Source: Topomyia yanbarensis
Lineage: Eukaryota; Arthropoda; Insecta; Diptera; Culicidae
Reading direction: 5' to 3'
DNA: 64,000 nucleotides
NCBI RefSeq assembly: GCF_030247195.1
Contig: NC_080672.1
Coordinates: forward strand, 392,539,037-392,603,036
Shown piece after piece: positions 34,661 through 46,956 of this stretch. Below the pieces are notes generated by a model. The model was not told where the DNA came from. It saw only the letters and a program-made list of their open reading frames with translations, and did no database searches. Position numbers and translations under genes: made by a program. Numbering within the stretch: the first letter of the stretch is position 1; every line of letters begins with the position of its first letter.

Positions 34661-35574
34661 CCCATTATAACCCAGCTATGTCTATTTTTTTGGTAATTTA
34701 TAAAATACTGAGCCCTCATATTATGCCGAATTAAGTATGGAAAAAATAAAATAACCACTTTGGAACGATTTGTTGCGAGAAAACCTAACCTATAAAATTT
34801 TATACGCTGGGCTGATAGGTTATCAAAAAATCATTACAGAAAAAATTCGGCTAATATCCTTATATTTAACATAAAATCGAATAATATCTTTAAACTTGCG
34901 AGATCATTCATTTAGCCGCTTTTTTGAATTATTTAAACTCTTCTCTCTCGTGCCGTTTCGTCTCATGATTGGTTCGTTGCATCAAACCATCTTTACGTTA
35001 AATTTTGTGATTATTTGAAGATTTTCTTACGAGAATTTACATAAAAAATATTCTGGTTAGAACCAGGCATGATTTGCAACGTATTAAGCATTTGTTAGCC
35101 TTTAATGCACTGATTCAACGTTAAAATCAGCGAGAAAGTTGTGAATCCCCTCCGGGTCCTAAAGAGGAAATAAAGATATCGGTTCAGCCTAGCGTATAAA
35201 ATTTCATACCTTGAACAATCAGCAGAATTTTCGCAATTGTTTCATTAATTTCTTTCATTTTTTCGCACTGAGCTACATCTTTCATGGTCATGGTCATTCG
35301 CTCTAAATCCTGAACAAGAATTAGTGATTTAGAAGAGAAATTTTATAATATGTATTGATCATATTTTGGTTTGAATTTTGTCCAACTTTGACATTCGAAA
35401 ACACAATGGAGATTTATAAAAAAAGATTATTGAGCAAACACAATATAAATTATAGGCTATTAATTAACTTTCATAGAAGACCAGAAGTTTGAAAGCGCCT
35501 TTATTGTATAACAAGTATGATCCAGAATTGTGTTATTTTTGCGCATTAAATTTCATACGTTGGGTCATAATGGG
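34661..35574. mobile_element. TTAA-flanked element, CCCATTAT ends (914 bp)
   Basis: Ends CCCATTATAACCCAGC and TGGGTCATAATGGG are flanked by TTAA at 34657-34660 and 35575-35578. Internally 'ctataaaattttatacgctgg' faces 'cctagcgtataaaatttcatacc', so it folds back. No transposase frame. CCC-starting ends and TTAA suit piggyBac-type mobilisation. Related to 41636-42260. Confidence 0.85.
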
Positions 35575-35578
35575 TTAA

Positions 35579-36119
35579 AAAAAATTTCCCGATTTTTTCA
35601 ACTTCCCCGTTTTATCAAGCAAAATTTATGGGTCATTACTGTAATGCCATTTTATTTTTTTTATGAGAATGTTCTCATAACTTTAAAACGAAATAAGTTT
35701 AGTAGTTGATGTTTTAAAACAAATTATGCGCCTTAAAATGATCTATTGTCCAAAGGGTACCTTAGCGTAAAATAACTACAAAAGTTACAGGAATAAAACC
35801 AAGGAAAACCCTTGAGCTTACATTTGGATATTTGTCGTGCAATGGAAAGTATAAAAGCTAAAGCTTGCATGTCTTCAGAAAATCTGTCTAACATGTGTTA
35901 TTCTACAACTTCATCGAAGACAGTCAACCTCTATCTCTATCTCTAACCGTTAAAAAGTTCAATTTTAAATATTGCTGAAATTAGAACCACCCTAGCTTCT
36001 GGTTAGAAGGGCCTTGCAAGGCACTACAACTTTGCCAAATATATTGTAAGGCTCAGTCATTTTGTAAGGCTTAGTCATTTAGCAAAAAGTTAAAATTCCT
36101 ACTAAATTTACATTCTGGA
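35579..36119. other. Gene-free AT-rich stretch
   Basis: Nothing recognisable beyond homopolymer runs. Confidence 0.5.
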
Positions 36120-36175
36120 CCACTGTGCAGTGGACTTCTACCGAAGTCCGACCGGTAGTCGGACTTCGGAAGAAG
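36120..36175. repeat. Two adjacent palindromes
   Basis: The first is CCACTGTGCAGTGG (36120-36133). The second has CCGAAGTCCGAC (36141-36152) facing GTCGGACTTCGG (36158-36169), extended by CTTCT/AGAAG with one mismatch to an 18-bp arm. Part of the first motif (GGACCACTGTGCA) recurs at 51216, so it may be a transposon end. Confidence 0.8.
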
Positions 36176-38689
36176 AGAAAGTTAATGGGGACTTGCCCAG
36201 TTAATAAAAGTGTTACGCAAGTGAACGGCAAATTAATCAATATATTCAGTTTTTTGGGTTTTGACATAAGTACTAATACCTTATTTAAGATTTTTTGTGG
36301 GTATCTAACGTCAATGCGATAATCAAGGTATATTATAAGGATAAGTTAAATTGTGCCAAATGCCCCTGTCGGTGATTTTACCAAATAAATAAATAAATAG
36401 AAAAAAAACGGAAATGCGTACTAGAGTGTGTTTGAGTTACTTTCAGTGGATTCTGAACAAACATAAAATGATTGAATTTGAACAACCAATAGGGTTCTAT
36501 AATTCTAATTTTTTTAAATAAATCTTGACCATTATAGGATTCACCTGTTACGATAGTTTCACAACAAAATATATTGTATTGTATTTCTTCGGAGCAAGTC
36601 CGGAAAGTATCATTGAATAAGATTTTCCATTTAAATCACCAATCAACGATGTTCAACATTCCCCCAATGTGCTCACCATGAACCCAATTTCACAATTCAC
36701 TTTTACTCCCACATTTCGAAGTAATCTTCATACACCATCAGCAGCAGCGTAAACATGCTGGCAAGAGCGCACACTTCTTCAATCCACATAATCTACACCA
36801 GACAACAAGAGATTTTCGATATGAACGAACAGCTAAAAAGCACAAGCACAACACAGCTCAGCTCTGGTTTGTTACTGGGCCGTAGGAAATCGGGCACACG
36901 CCGTACGAAGAATGATACAGTTATAGTGTTCTTCGCTTAGCGCGAGACGTTTCTCGTTTCTTCCACATTCGCTCGTGCAAGCCGTCGAAATCCGTGATAA
37001 ATTTCGATTCAACTAACCTTTAAGCGGTGACGAGACAAAAATTGCTAATTCACCTCAGATTCGATAGTAGTTACCATCCACCTCATTCTAATGAGGCTTC
37101 GTCGATCTAAAGATGCACAAATTCTCGAACACTTGTTTGCAAGGCCTTGCGAAGGTCCTTGGATTGTTACACCTTATGCTTCAGAGTATCACATCAATCA
37201 TTTAGCACAGTGAAAATCGCGCGCGTGGCACTCGTCAAACAAACAAACCGACCGTCTCGATGAACGATGAAAACCCGAATAAAGTAACTGGTGGCCCCAT
37301 CCCATCATGCCTAATAGTGTGTGCTATGAAGTACTCGCTCTTGGTCTGTGGAAGTGAGCAAATGTCACGTTTGCGCGGTTTCAATACACACATACCTATA
37401 TGGGCGGGGAAGGGTGGGGAGATGTCTTCAGATTCGTTGTGTGAGTCTATTGGTCCTGCTGTCTGGCCAAAGTGTAGTACACGGCCACAGTAGGCAGCCC
37501 CACCACCCTTTTATTTAGTACACGCACCAAATAGTATGGCTCTACACAAACACTGCTAATGTTGCTACAAGTGTTGCAAGATGTGTGTTAAGCAATTGAT
37601 GCACGTGTTCTGTTAATTGCAAATTTTATACGATTAATTTGATAAACCAGATCGTGAGTCATGGGCCATTAAATTTATGAAATAATTCATTGGAAAAACT
37701 TTATTGTTATATATTTGGATAAACCTCTTAACCGTCGATTTTTTACAATTCGAAAAATGTTGATAAAAACCCACTACGAAATTCTATGCGATAATTAGGT
37801 CTGAATTTGAGTAAGTTTGAAGGTTACGATAAGACAAATTATATCTTCTGCTAAGGACCTATGGTAAGAGGAGAAAGTGCCAACACTGAAACCATTTTTC
37901 TGCTCTGTATTGGTAGTATACACTGAGGGTTGTCTGATACTATGCCGTTACAAACCGTTACCTCCCAGTCAGTTGGGAGTCCCCGTCAATTTATATAGCC
38001 TACCACCACCAGAAAGAACAGTGGTCAATTTTATACTATTCTGCTCTGCCTTGTTTTGATACCATACGTACGTTGACGGTGTGCGTACTTGGGTATGTGA
38101 GATGTATGTTTTGTCTGGTTGGCACACAAACTCCGGTAGGTATCATCAAGCAAAATGCAAGTTTTATCGTAATGATCAGTCGAAGGTCCAGATATACTAA
38201 GACCAGTAAGCCGCATTATTTTTTTTTTGTTTTTTACTATGGCGATGATGGTATCCAATCTTGAATTGTTTTCTTCAATGAAATCGGATCAGATGAGAAG
38301 CCTATTACTATTTTGTTGTTCGTATTGTCAGGTTCTCGAATTCGGAGCATAAACAACTCTGGTGAGTCACCCGGAAAGTTGTGGTAAAACCAACTCGTTT
38401 AAACCTTTGCTGGCAAATAACAGTTTCTTCATAAACTTCAGCTAACTATAGGCGAGAGCGAGTAGAGTTTGTCTCTCTTTTCTTAATTTTACAATGTTGA
38501 CATCGAAAAACAATTCCAGATGGTAAATATCGCCATTTTGTCGTCTGTTTAAAGTAATCGCTGTGGATCGGAGCCGTGTTAAGAGGTTCTTCTAATTTCG
38601 AGCGCATTTTTTAAGATGGATTGCGAAAAAACTAAACATAATGTCAGGTATGGCTATTTCCAAAATTTTGACCTTGAAGTGTCCTCCTA
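36176..38689. other. Quieter, partly single-copy-looking stretch
   Basis: This is the longest part of the window with few recognisable repeats apart from an AAAT-type tail (36385-36402). It is more GC-balanced around 36700-37500. A minus-strand AAAG|GTTAGTTG site (donor at 37017) preceded by about 240 bp of non-repetitive sequence could end a 5'UTR exon, but no initiator or ORF supports it. Frames of 60-77 codons look random. Confidence 0.4.
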
Positions 38690-38895
38690 TCAGAATCACT
38701 CACTACAATTGTAGACCAGACGGGAAATATCACCCTCTAAAACACTGTCATAATAATTAGCATGACCCAATTGCAATAGGCCGTGATTTTGATTGTGATA
38801 TTGAGTATATGGTTTAGATGTGGGCGAGTGTAGACTTTATGGTCGCGTGGGAACGAGCGTTCATATGTTCGCACCTGAGATCGGAAGGGTCACTT
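38690..38895 (-). repeat. GATCGCG-family 3'-end fragment
   Basis: 'cctatcagaatcactcactacaatt..agaccagacggg' and 'ggccgtgattttgattgtgatatt' match the region just after the poly(T) of the full copies (10128-10230). It keeps the 3' end without the T run. Confidence 0.75.
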
Positions 38896-38959
38896 TCTGA
38901 TCACAATTATTATTTCTAGTCTCTTATTTCTGATTAATTGGTTAACTCATGCACATCCA

Positions 38960-39990
38960 TTCTAAAACGTATTTTTTTAATTCGTTTATTTGACACGGCT
39001 CATAGCGGTAGCTTAACGGAGCCGTGGATCTTTTATATGTTTACAATGCATGTAAAAATAAAAATACAAACAAGAATTATTGTAGTAATATTGGATCTCG
39101 TGCGTGCAACTATTTATTGCGAGCGGAGACCTTCTTTCGCGAGGTCTGTTGGCAAACAGCGTCAGGGGGGTCATTTAATTCTCTCTTGTTTTTCACGTCC
39201 CGGTAGAAGCTGGCTTGGTGTCCGGGATCAAATGTTCTTCCCTGCTTCTTGCACTTATTGTTGATCAGTGTAAATCCGTCGTCATTGTTACTACATTCGT
39301 TGCCGATGTTGCTTACAGTTGCTTTTGGAGTGCTGGATGATTCTTTTGCGGTTGTCATTATGGTCTGAACAGCTGCCACAAATTTGGTCACCGTTTGTGG
39401 TTCCGGCATTGGTATTGAAAACTCTGTTTTAGGTTGGTTTGCCGTAGATGAGTTGGAAAGTTGGTTGATATGCATTTTCCTCTGTATCTTCCGCACAAGG
39501 TTGTCCATGATGAGCTGTCTGATTACAATACTTGCACGTAGGAGTTTGCCCCTCATGGGTGCATAGCGTAGTTTGGATAATTGTAGTTCCATGAGTTTTG
39601 AGTTTTATTGTCAAGTAGGAGTCGCATCCTCACAACAAATCGCCCTTAGGAGTACCCGGGAAGAAGTTTCTCCAAGTATCAGATGTAACGGATTCTACTT
39701 CTTCGTATTGCGACATGCATTTTGCAATTGGATTAGAAGGGGTACGAGGTGACAGGTCATATAACCTTACATCTATATAATCATTTTCAATATATACGGG
39801 AATCTTAATTCCAACGTTGTCACTTTCAAACACGTGTTTTAAGTTGTTCTTCAAAACGAAATGCTCGGCTTGTGCTAAGGTGTTGAATGATATTAACACT
39901 GAAGGTACAAGACTTCCGCACGCCTAAGTTGCATTTTTAACTTCAGAAGGTATTCCACTTCACTAAAACTCGGTCGTTTTAAACAAAATT
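38960..39990 (-). pseudogene. LINE relic: ORF1 (gag-like) followed directly by a 3' tail
   Basis: On the minus strand: RNA-binding-type segment (RLYDLSPRTPSNPIAKCMSQ, then a WRNFFPGTP block at about 39670), a CCHC knuckle CKYCNQTAHHGQPC, and an Asn/Thr-rich C-terminus ending at a stop at 39110. A frameshift or stop near 39615-39630 breaks it. About 140 bases later come CAAATAAACG and a short A run (to 38966), which reads as a polyadenylated 3' end. No ORF2 lies between, so it is an internal-deletion or gag-only copy. LOA/jockey-like by motif style. Confidence 0.7.
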
Positions 39991-40398
39991 TAAAGTCAAC
40001 GACAGCAGCGTTGGGTCAGAGTATAGCTTTTTAGTCAACTTTACTCATGATGACAAGAATAATCCGATGTTTCCTTTGTTCTCGAGACAATGCACAGTAG
40101 ATCGAGAGGCCTGTTGTTCACTTGGCTCGATTGTACGTCTGACTGCGGCAGAAGTAGAAAGTACGTAAATTTGTTATTTCCAAAAAAACTTGAGGTAGGT
40201 AAAGGTAATGTTTTGAACATTAGCGGGATGTTGACGTAGGGCAATCATTTTGTGCACAAGTTTTCTGCATAACATTAAAAAATCCCGACTAAACCATGCT
40301 ACTTTTACTGGTCATTCGCCAAATTGCATATTCAAATTAGTGAACTAGACAGCATTTCTTAACTTTATCGGCAGAAAATTTTCCGAAAACTATATACG
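39991..40398. other. Gene-free stretch
   Basis: Possibly the 5' portion of the gag relic on the minus strand, but no domain can be read. Confidence 0.45.
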
Positions 40399-40985
40399 AC
40401 GAATTTTGCGCTAAATCGTATTCAGCGTTGGCAGCACCCTGTTAGATTTTAATGAAACTTTTTGTACATGAAGACTTTGTCACAAAAACCCACTTTGCAT
40501 ACTTTGTTTTTCCAAAAATGATCTAGACTGTCTTTTGAAAAGGGTCAAACTTTTTTTTACCATTTTTTCAAATAGCTATAGCCTAAAAATGACAAATCCT
40601 ACAAAAATGTTGTAGGTGTGATTTTCACAAAATTAGTCAAATTTTTTAATAAAAATATTGAAAAAATTCTTCATCGGCTCCTACACTGAAAAAAAAATCG
40701 ATTTTAAAAATTTAAAGTCGATTTACAAAAAAAACCATCTTTGATTTGTATGAAATTTTGTTCCTAGATAGGTAATTCAAGTTGGACACTTTCAAGGAAA
40801 AAAAGTTATTTAAAAAAAACTTTTCTTTGCCAAACTGATTTTTTGTTCTCAGTGTTTTTTTATCGAAAACTAAACCAATGAAAGTTATAATCATATCAGA
40901 ATTTAGTATCCCAACTGCTAGTTGCCTGATACATGCACAAAGTATCAGTAACGAGTTTGGTATATATTCATAACAAACTTAAATA
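40399..40985 (-). repeat. Interspersed repeat family A, copy 2
   Basis: Reverse complement of 17560-18125 and 43450-44050. The right border CCCAACTGCTAGTTGCCTGA is a small hairpin. Homology to copy 3 continues past it through 'tacatgca.aaa.tatca.taacga.tttggtata'. Confidence 0.8.
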
Positions 40986-41040
40986 AGGGCAAAGATAAGT
41001 CATTTAACATCATCGATATATGCGAGATTTAACTAAATTC

Positions 41041-42420
41041 AGCTTGGCCGTGTACGAAGAAGTAACTTGTCTATGTACCCGCCCAGGAAGTAGAGATTGA
41101 TGGTGTAGTCTCCAACAGGGATCTTAATTGCGAAGTATGGGGTTCGCTCCTTCAAGAACCATTTGCTTCGGTCAGTGAAAATTCTGGTTCACAAGCAATT
41201 GCGTTCAGGAAAAATTAAGGAGTATACGAAAACAACTTATTTTCCATCAGCCTCATCTCGAACCTTTCGCACGAATCTGCTCTTCCAAACTTCGATCTTT
41301 TGGACAGGGTTAGTCTACCTGTTCGCCTTTTCGTGCCGCGAGGCATGAACTACCTTCGTTGCAAACAATTGGGCCTACAGCGACTTATTGCCGAAACAAG
41401 GCACGCTGTGGAAAATGCGGAGAATCATGAAAAGTTTTCTTACTGTAGAGTGATTCCGCATGATCTCTCGACATATCCTACATATAAATTATGTGGTGAC
41501 AAAATTAAACATTCTTTTAAGAAACGCTCCGATTAGAAATGCAAAAAAGCGCTACGCCACTGACAGCGACTAATTTCTACGTTCTCTTATACACTAAAGA
41601 GAGTCTGACCATCCCATTGTGGAAACATCTTTTAACCCATTATTGCCCAACTTATTTTTCACGCGCATCACAAGTTGAGTTTTCCGATCGGAAAAAAATA
41701 TGTGGTCATTCCAGTAAAAATATTTTTGTACTCAAAGTAGCTGATATAATAAGGAACAACCAGTGAAAATTTCAGATTTATCGATTAATTGGTTCTTCAG
41801 ATATCGTGAACGCCGTGAATGAACTTTTCATCAAAATACAACTCCGAGATAATCGAGTTTTACTGTCGGTGCACCGAGTCAACGGTTTAGCGTATCAAAC
41901 ACTACGCACCGCCTACGAGTGGTCAATGGGTAGCGGTCCATGAATAGCTGTCACTCAAGTTGTAGTATTCCGATCTCAATGAAACTTTTAGAAAATTTTC
42001 CTCGGCGTATGTAGTTTTAGAATATCTAATTCACAAAAATTTTATTTTTTTCATCCCAACAAAAATTTGTAACCCCTTAAGAGAAAATTAAATAAAAACA
42101 AATCATAAACACCGTTTTAAACACTATAACTTCTCTAAACGTTTTCTGAAGAGTATAGGAACAATATTAACTCATTGATAATGGCTGTTCTGCGGTATTG
42201 CTTGAGCAATTGGAGTTAATCTTAGCACCTACTATATATAGTAGGTTGGACAATAATGGGTTAATGTGCCTATGAATTTCCAAAAGAAAAAAATCAGTTT
42301 TCTCTCCTAAGCTTCCTCGTAAAGGCCTAAGAGTGTCCCTTGAAGGTTGTTGTTACAAAACCGAAGTAAGTAGTTTCTGGTCTCGGTAAACTTAGAAATT
42401 AGCAGGAATTTCAACATGAG
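41041..42420 (+). pseudogene. LINE gag (ORF1) relic split by a TTAA element
   Basis: Plus-strand frames give VEIDGVVSN near 41090, PVRLFVPRGMNYLRCKQLG (about 41317-41375), the start of zinc knuckles, then a decayed knuckle region (KCG/NHEKFSYC, about 41425). Several frameshifts. The 3' part resumes after the inserted element (42261-42420) with 'cctaagcttcctcgtaaagg' and 'ccgaagtaagtagtttctgg', collinear with 28370-28090 in reverse. Jockey-type gag by motif. Confidence 0.75.
41636..42260. mobile_element. TTAA-flanked element, CCCATTAT ends (625 bp)
   Basis: Ends CCCATTATTGCCCAAC and GTTGGACAATAATGGG, with TTAA at 41632-41635 and 42261-42264. The relic at 28090-28560 shows the same locus without the insertion ('aacatcttccaatgtacctat' against 'aacatctt|TTAA...TTAA|tgtgcctat'), which fixes the boundaries. 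No transposase. Same family as 34661-35574. Confidence 0.92.
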
Positions 42421-42429
42421 ACATCAAAA

Positions 42430-43050
42430 ACCTCAAGTGTCTATATTTCAGTCCCTACATAATGCATTTGCACTACGATTTAAGGTCAAACGAAACGAAT
42501 ACTCGACGTAAACAACCGTGAACAATCTCCTACTTCGTAGTGGGAGCGATTGCTTAGAAATGTACGCGAAAGGGACTTTTGAACGTCGGATCGCCTGAAT
42601 TTTTCTCAATATACGCGACGCTACATTTGCAAATGAAAAACTTGATGAAAGCTGAAAAACGTGATTATTGGCACCGGTTCGTCGACGGATTAACGGACGG
42701 ATCATCAGAGAAACATCGTTTCATCTGGTGGCTAGGGCCTTCGTTGTGTATTTGATTTATCCTGTGATTGGAATACACGGAACGTTCGTCATATGATGAC
42801 AGCTATGCATCGCTTTTATGCTAATTATTATGACGGTAGTGGTGAGTGCAATCATAAAAGAGGCTGTGCTGCCAACATTCTCCCCACAAAACTGATGGTT
42901 TTATATTTACCTATCAACGACCATCGTTACACTTACAGGAGGCTCTCCGTTTGATGGAGCATGGGAAGTACTCTTTGTATTTCCTGGAGAAAAAATGGGA
43001 GTTTTGGGTACTTTATCTGAAAAATCATAGCAGACCATCTTAGTTTGAGT
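42430..43050. other. Stretch with faint coding texture, unassigned
   Basis: Around 42540-42700 on the plus strand the frames read like a broken protein (FERRIA, then LAPVRRRINGRIIRE), possibly from a retroelement. I cannot name a domain. Confidence 0.35.
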
Positions 43051-43054
43051 TCTT

Positions 43055-43410
43055 TCGCAGTGCTCCATTCCGGGTAATGAGAAGCCGGATACTTGGATTA
43101 GAATGATAATGAGAAGGTGGGCATTTGGGCATTAGAAGGTGATATTTATGAAAGATCGCTTCAACGAGTTTTTAAATATTTCTTCTCAGAGGACGCTCGA
43201 AAATTGGCAAATTTCGTGGAGCGATGGGAGTTCAGGAATCCCAAACCTTGTTCCAAGAGAGTCATGAAATCATTCGGGTGATATCTCGGGTCATGTACAA
43301 TCATTAAACGTAGAATGCCCATCTCCGGCGTATTAGAGTCGTGGAGAGCGGTCTCTGCGCTTGTGGTGGCGGTTATCGCGATATTAAACATGTTGTCTGT
43401 GTTCCAGTAC
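43055..43410 (+). pseudogene. LINE RNase H / C-terminal relic
   Basis: Plus-strand frames read 'IPGNEKADTWIRMIM' (the RNase H 'GNExAD' block at about 43065), then RFNEFLNISSQRTLENWQ, HEIIRVISRVMYNH and LCACGGGYRDIKHV (43360-43400), the zinc-binding C-terminal block 'CxCGxxxxDxxHV' of LINEs that carry RNase H. Shifts between blocks show decay. Same strand as the gag relic upstream, so it may be the 3' end of that element. Repeat family A follows about 40 bp later. Confidence 0.78.
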
Positions 43411-43449
43411 CAAATCTCCGTTAAACGAATCCCTTCGGCCTCGTTCCAG

Positions 43450-44050
43450 TCCAGTCCAAGATGCTATACCAAATTCGTTAGTGATATTTTTTGCATGTAT
43501 CAGGCAACTAGCAGTTGGGAAATTTGATACTGTAGCCATTATGATTTTCATTGGTTTGGTTTGCGATGAAAATATGCTGAAAAAAAAATTCAGTTTGGAC
43601 AAGGAAGTTTTTTTCAAATAACTTTTTTTTCTTGAAACTACCTAACTTGAATTTTTGACGGTAGATGAGGAACATAATTACCTATCTAGGAACAAAATTT
43701 CATCCAAGTCAAAAATGGATTTTTTTTGTAAATCGACTTAAAATTTTCAAAATTGATTTTTTTCAGTGAGTCGATGAAAAATGTTTTCAATATTTTTATT
43801 CAAAAATTTGACTAAATCATGCTTACAACAATTTTTTTGTAGGGTTTGTCATTTTTAGACTACAGCCATTTGAATAAAAATTGGTGAAAAAAGTTTGACC
43901 CTTTTTAAAAGACAGTCTAGACCATTTTTGGAAAAACAAGGTATGCAAAGTTGGTTTTTTGGGACAGTTCTCATGTACAGAAAGTTTCATTAAAATCTGA
44001 GAAGGTGCTGCCAACATTTGTTCAAGTTGGCGCGAAATTCGTCATACTCT
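43450..44050 (+). repeat. Interspersed repeat family A, copy 3
   Basis: Matches copies at 17560-18125 and 40399-40985. Left border 'gctataccaaattcgttagtgatattttttgcatgtatcagg', right border GGCGCGAAATTCGTC. Confidence 0.8.
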
Positions 44051-44859
44051 TATTGACAGATGTTTATACGCATTTTATGCGGATAACTCGACAGTAAAAT
44101 TGTTGTACTGAATTGATTACCGAACGGGATAGGAGAACCTGGGGCTATTCGGACCTATCTAAGCAAATCACCTTTCAAGTAGGTAAATGGGAAGTAACTT
44201 ATCGGTCAACGGTCCTAATTGTTATTTTGAAACCACAGGTACATTTTGAAGTCGTAATCATTCATTTGCACGCTAGCGACTATAGCGCTAGGAAACGATT
44301 TGCAACCGTTTTTCCATCCTTTTAAAATGTAGGGGTAATTCGGACTTCCCACGGGGTAATTCAGACCGCCATTTTGTTACAATTGAATTATGTTTACCTA
44401 TTAAATCTTTATATGAGTAACTCGCTAAGAAGCAGAAAAAAATGTTACTTATCTGCTATTTTTTCACTTTCGTTTGTTACTTTAATCGCGGTTTTACCAT
44501 TGGAAGGATTTTTGTTTTGAGGATGGCAAAATGTTGATGACATGTTGCATCTCCTTTCTAAATAAATTAGATTTAGCTGTCAAAATTAATGTTCTAGAAT
44601 AGCGGTTCCACAAATATGTACGACAGTCAGAAAGGCTTACGATTTCCTGAGAAACCTAGGGGGTCTGAAAAACCCCCATGGACTTAATAGACCCTGGTTC
44701 CCCTAACTATTCACAAATCTCTAAAAAAAATACATATTACCCGTTGAATCAGGCTTAATGTGCAAATTTAACCGTTTCGAAAGAGAAGCAGAATTACAAT
44801 AATATGTTACGACAACGTATAGTCCTACGTCAACGCCGCGGTTATGGTACGGACATTAC
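44051..44859. other. Gene-free stretch with fragments of 'attcggacc' repeats
   Basis: 'ctggggctattcggacctatc' (44140) and 'ggggtaattcggacttccc..ggggtaattcagacc' (44333-44372) resemble ends of the family at 62309-63213. No intact element or gene. Confidence 0.5.
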
Positions 44860-45480
44860 CCACACATAGTTTTTTGAGAATGCTCCAACCTAGGCTGCTA
44901 GGATCGAGAGTGAGGGCTACCGGGTATGGACGATAAATGGTCGTGTGGGAACGGACGTTTATATGATCGCTTGAAATCGCGTTAATAAAGAGCTAACACG
45001 TTGCCTTAGTGACTGGGGTGTGTATATATTTGCGAAATCGCGTGCGCAGGTTGGCGTAGACGTTTGCTATTGCATGTGAACAGGTTTGTATTATCGCAGA
45101 GAGCTCGAGCGTTAATATGGTGGCTTGTTTGATAGCGTAGACCTTTGTATGTTGCGCGTGAGTGTTTGTAATTTCGCGTGTAATAATGCGTTTGGGCGTT
45201 TGAATGTTTGCACGGGCTTTGATTCAAAGCATATACTTTCTCATTAATCTATTTCTTTCTTAGTTGATTGTTAGTTGTGAGCTGGTAAAGATAGGAAAGG
45301 ATAGAACAAAAATAGGCTCACATCAGCCCTCCCGGTCTACACGATACACCACTATCGAGGCGTATTGTAATCAGCATCTTGAAGTGGGCTTCTTATATAA
45401 ATCAAATTCTCAGTAGTCATAATGATTGGTGAATTATTAACATGAGAACTAGTAGTGAAACTTGGTGAAAATAGAATTTT
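44860..45480 (-). repeat. GATCGCG-family copy with 5' head
   Basis: Body landmarks at 44885-45225 ('cctaggctgctaggatcgag', 'ttatcgcagagagctcgagcg') run straight into the head module at 45235-45475 ('gtgagctggtaaagatag', CACCACTATCGAGGCGTATT, 'ttgaagtgggcttcttatataaatcaaat'), the same head as in insertion 2. No poly(T) is left at its 3' side. Confidence 0.8.
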
Positions 45481-46662
45481 TTCTAGATCCCCGCCTAGTC
45501 CGCCGCTAAAATGTAATGAAATTGATTAGAATATTTGTTTTTTTTTCAGAATCAGTCGCATTTCTAAAACTGATGTTTTTGATTGACTCAGAAGATTGTC
45601 ATTTTGCAACTTTGTTTTAAAAAAAATACGGGAGGTAGATTTTCGGCCAAGGGCCATTTCAAAAAAGTCGCCCGCGGAAAAATGGTGCACAGCCACCATC
45701 TTGTGATGAAATTACCTGATAACATTATTTTTTGGCATTACAATTAGTATTATAAATCCTCTTTTGGCGGATCACAATTCATCTCCTCATTGCGCCAAGA
45801 AAAATGTCCAAAATATGCCTACTTTATTTACAGTGGTGTAACCCCCCTTAATCTTTTTAAATATGTATGCCAATGTATCAAACATTGCAAAAAGCTAAAT
45901 CGTATATAAATACCGTCATGCCAAACTCATTGCTATAAACCACTATTTGGGACAGTAGGCTCCGCGGTAACCCTGCATCCGGGAGTGATATACAAAGCCA
46001 GCAAAGAACTGTGAAAGTCAGCCTACCATCCCAAAGCTAGCACAAAATCAAAAGCTGTCGGTAATGTAAGTGAACTACTCTATCTACCAGTTTGTTGCTT
46101 ATCCACTGCACAAACAATGCAATATCATTACTTCCGGGTGCGTAGTCAAACGAACGAGCCACATAACATTGTCGGTACTACATGATAAAATTTTGATTTG
46201 CTGCAGTTCACGAGGTGGACCAGTTACTAAAAGTGAAGACGAAGAATAATCTCCAGGATACATACAACTACATCACATCCGTAACCGTGTACTAGTGACG
46301 TAGAGAAGTTTAGTTCAGGCACAAATATTGCAGAGAACTACATGTAACACGATACTTGGAGAAAACTTTTCACTGGCGTTCACAAAGGCGTTCATGGGAT
46401 AGGTATATGGCTGCCCAAAACTATCTCCTCCTATCTGACGTTTGTAGTCAAAAGGAGGTAAATATATTAACCATCAGCAAATGACGTTGTGTCAGATCCC
46501 TGCGTGACAATTCTGTAACTGGACGGCACATTACGAAAAGCCATACGCCAATAAGGAAAAATCAACCAACCATAATTAACACCAACAGCCTTCGACAGCA
46601 AAGGCAGCAAATAATCTATCCATTTTTCATCTCGAAACCTACTGTCAGACCCACTGGAGTAA
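45481..46662. other. Stretch without a recognised gene
   Basis: Moderate GC around 45950-46600 but frames are short and stop-rich. No motif recognised. Confidence 0.45.
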
Positions 46663-46955
46663 TGACCTAAGAAAGGGTAAAAGTTGAGGTAATGGTGCGA
46701 TCTTATACTTTGAGATTGATTTTTAGCGCTTTTTCCATTTTAAGGCTTCACTAGTAAATACAATGAATTTGTGGATTCTATAGATCATTCCTCTAATGAA
46801 TAAGGTTTTTTTGAGAGATCAAAAGTTGAAGTCATTAGATTGAACTGTTTTCAAATGAGATTAAACGCAATTTTGAAAAATCATGTTTTGAGATAATCGC
46901 GTTTAAAGTTTTGAGAACACTTTCGATGAAATATTTGTTGTAGACTGTCAATATT
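46663..46955 (-). repeat. Interspersed repeat family B, copy 2
   Basis: Reverse complement of 8017-8331. Confidence 0.7.
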
Positions 46956-46956
46956 T

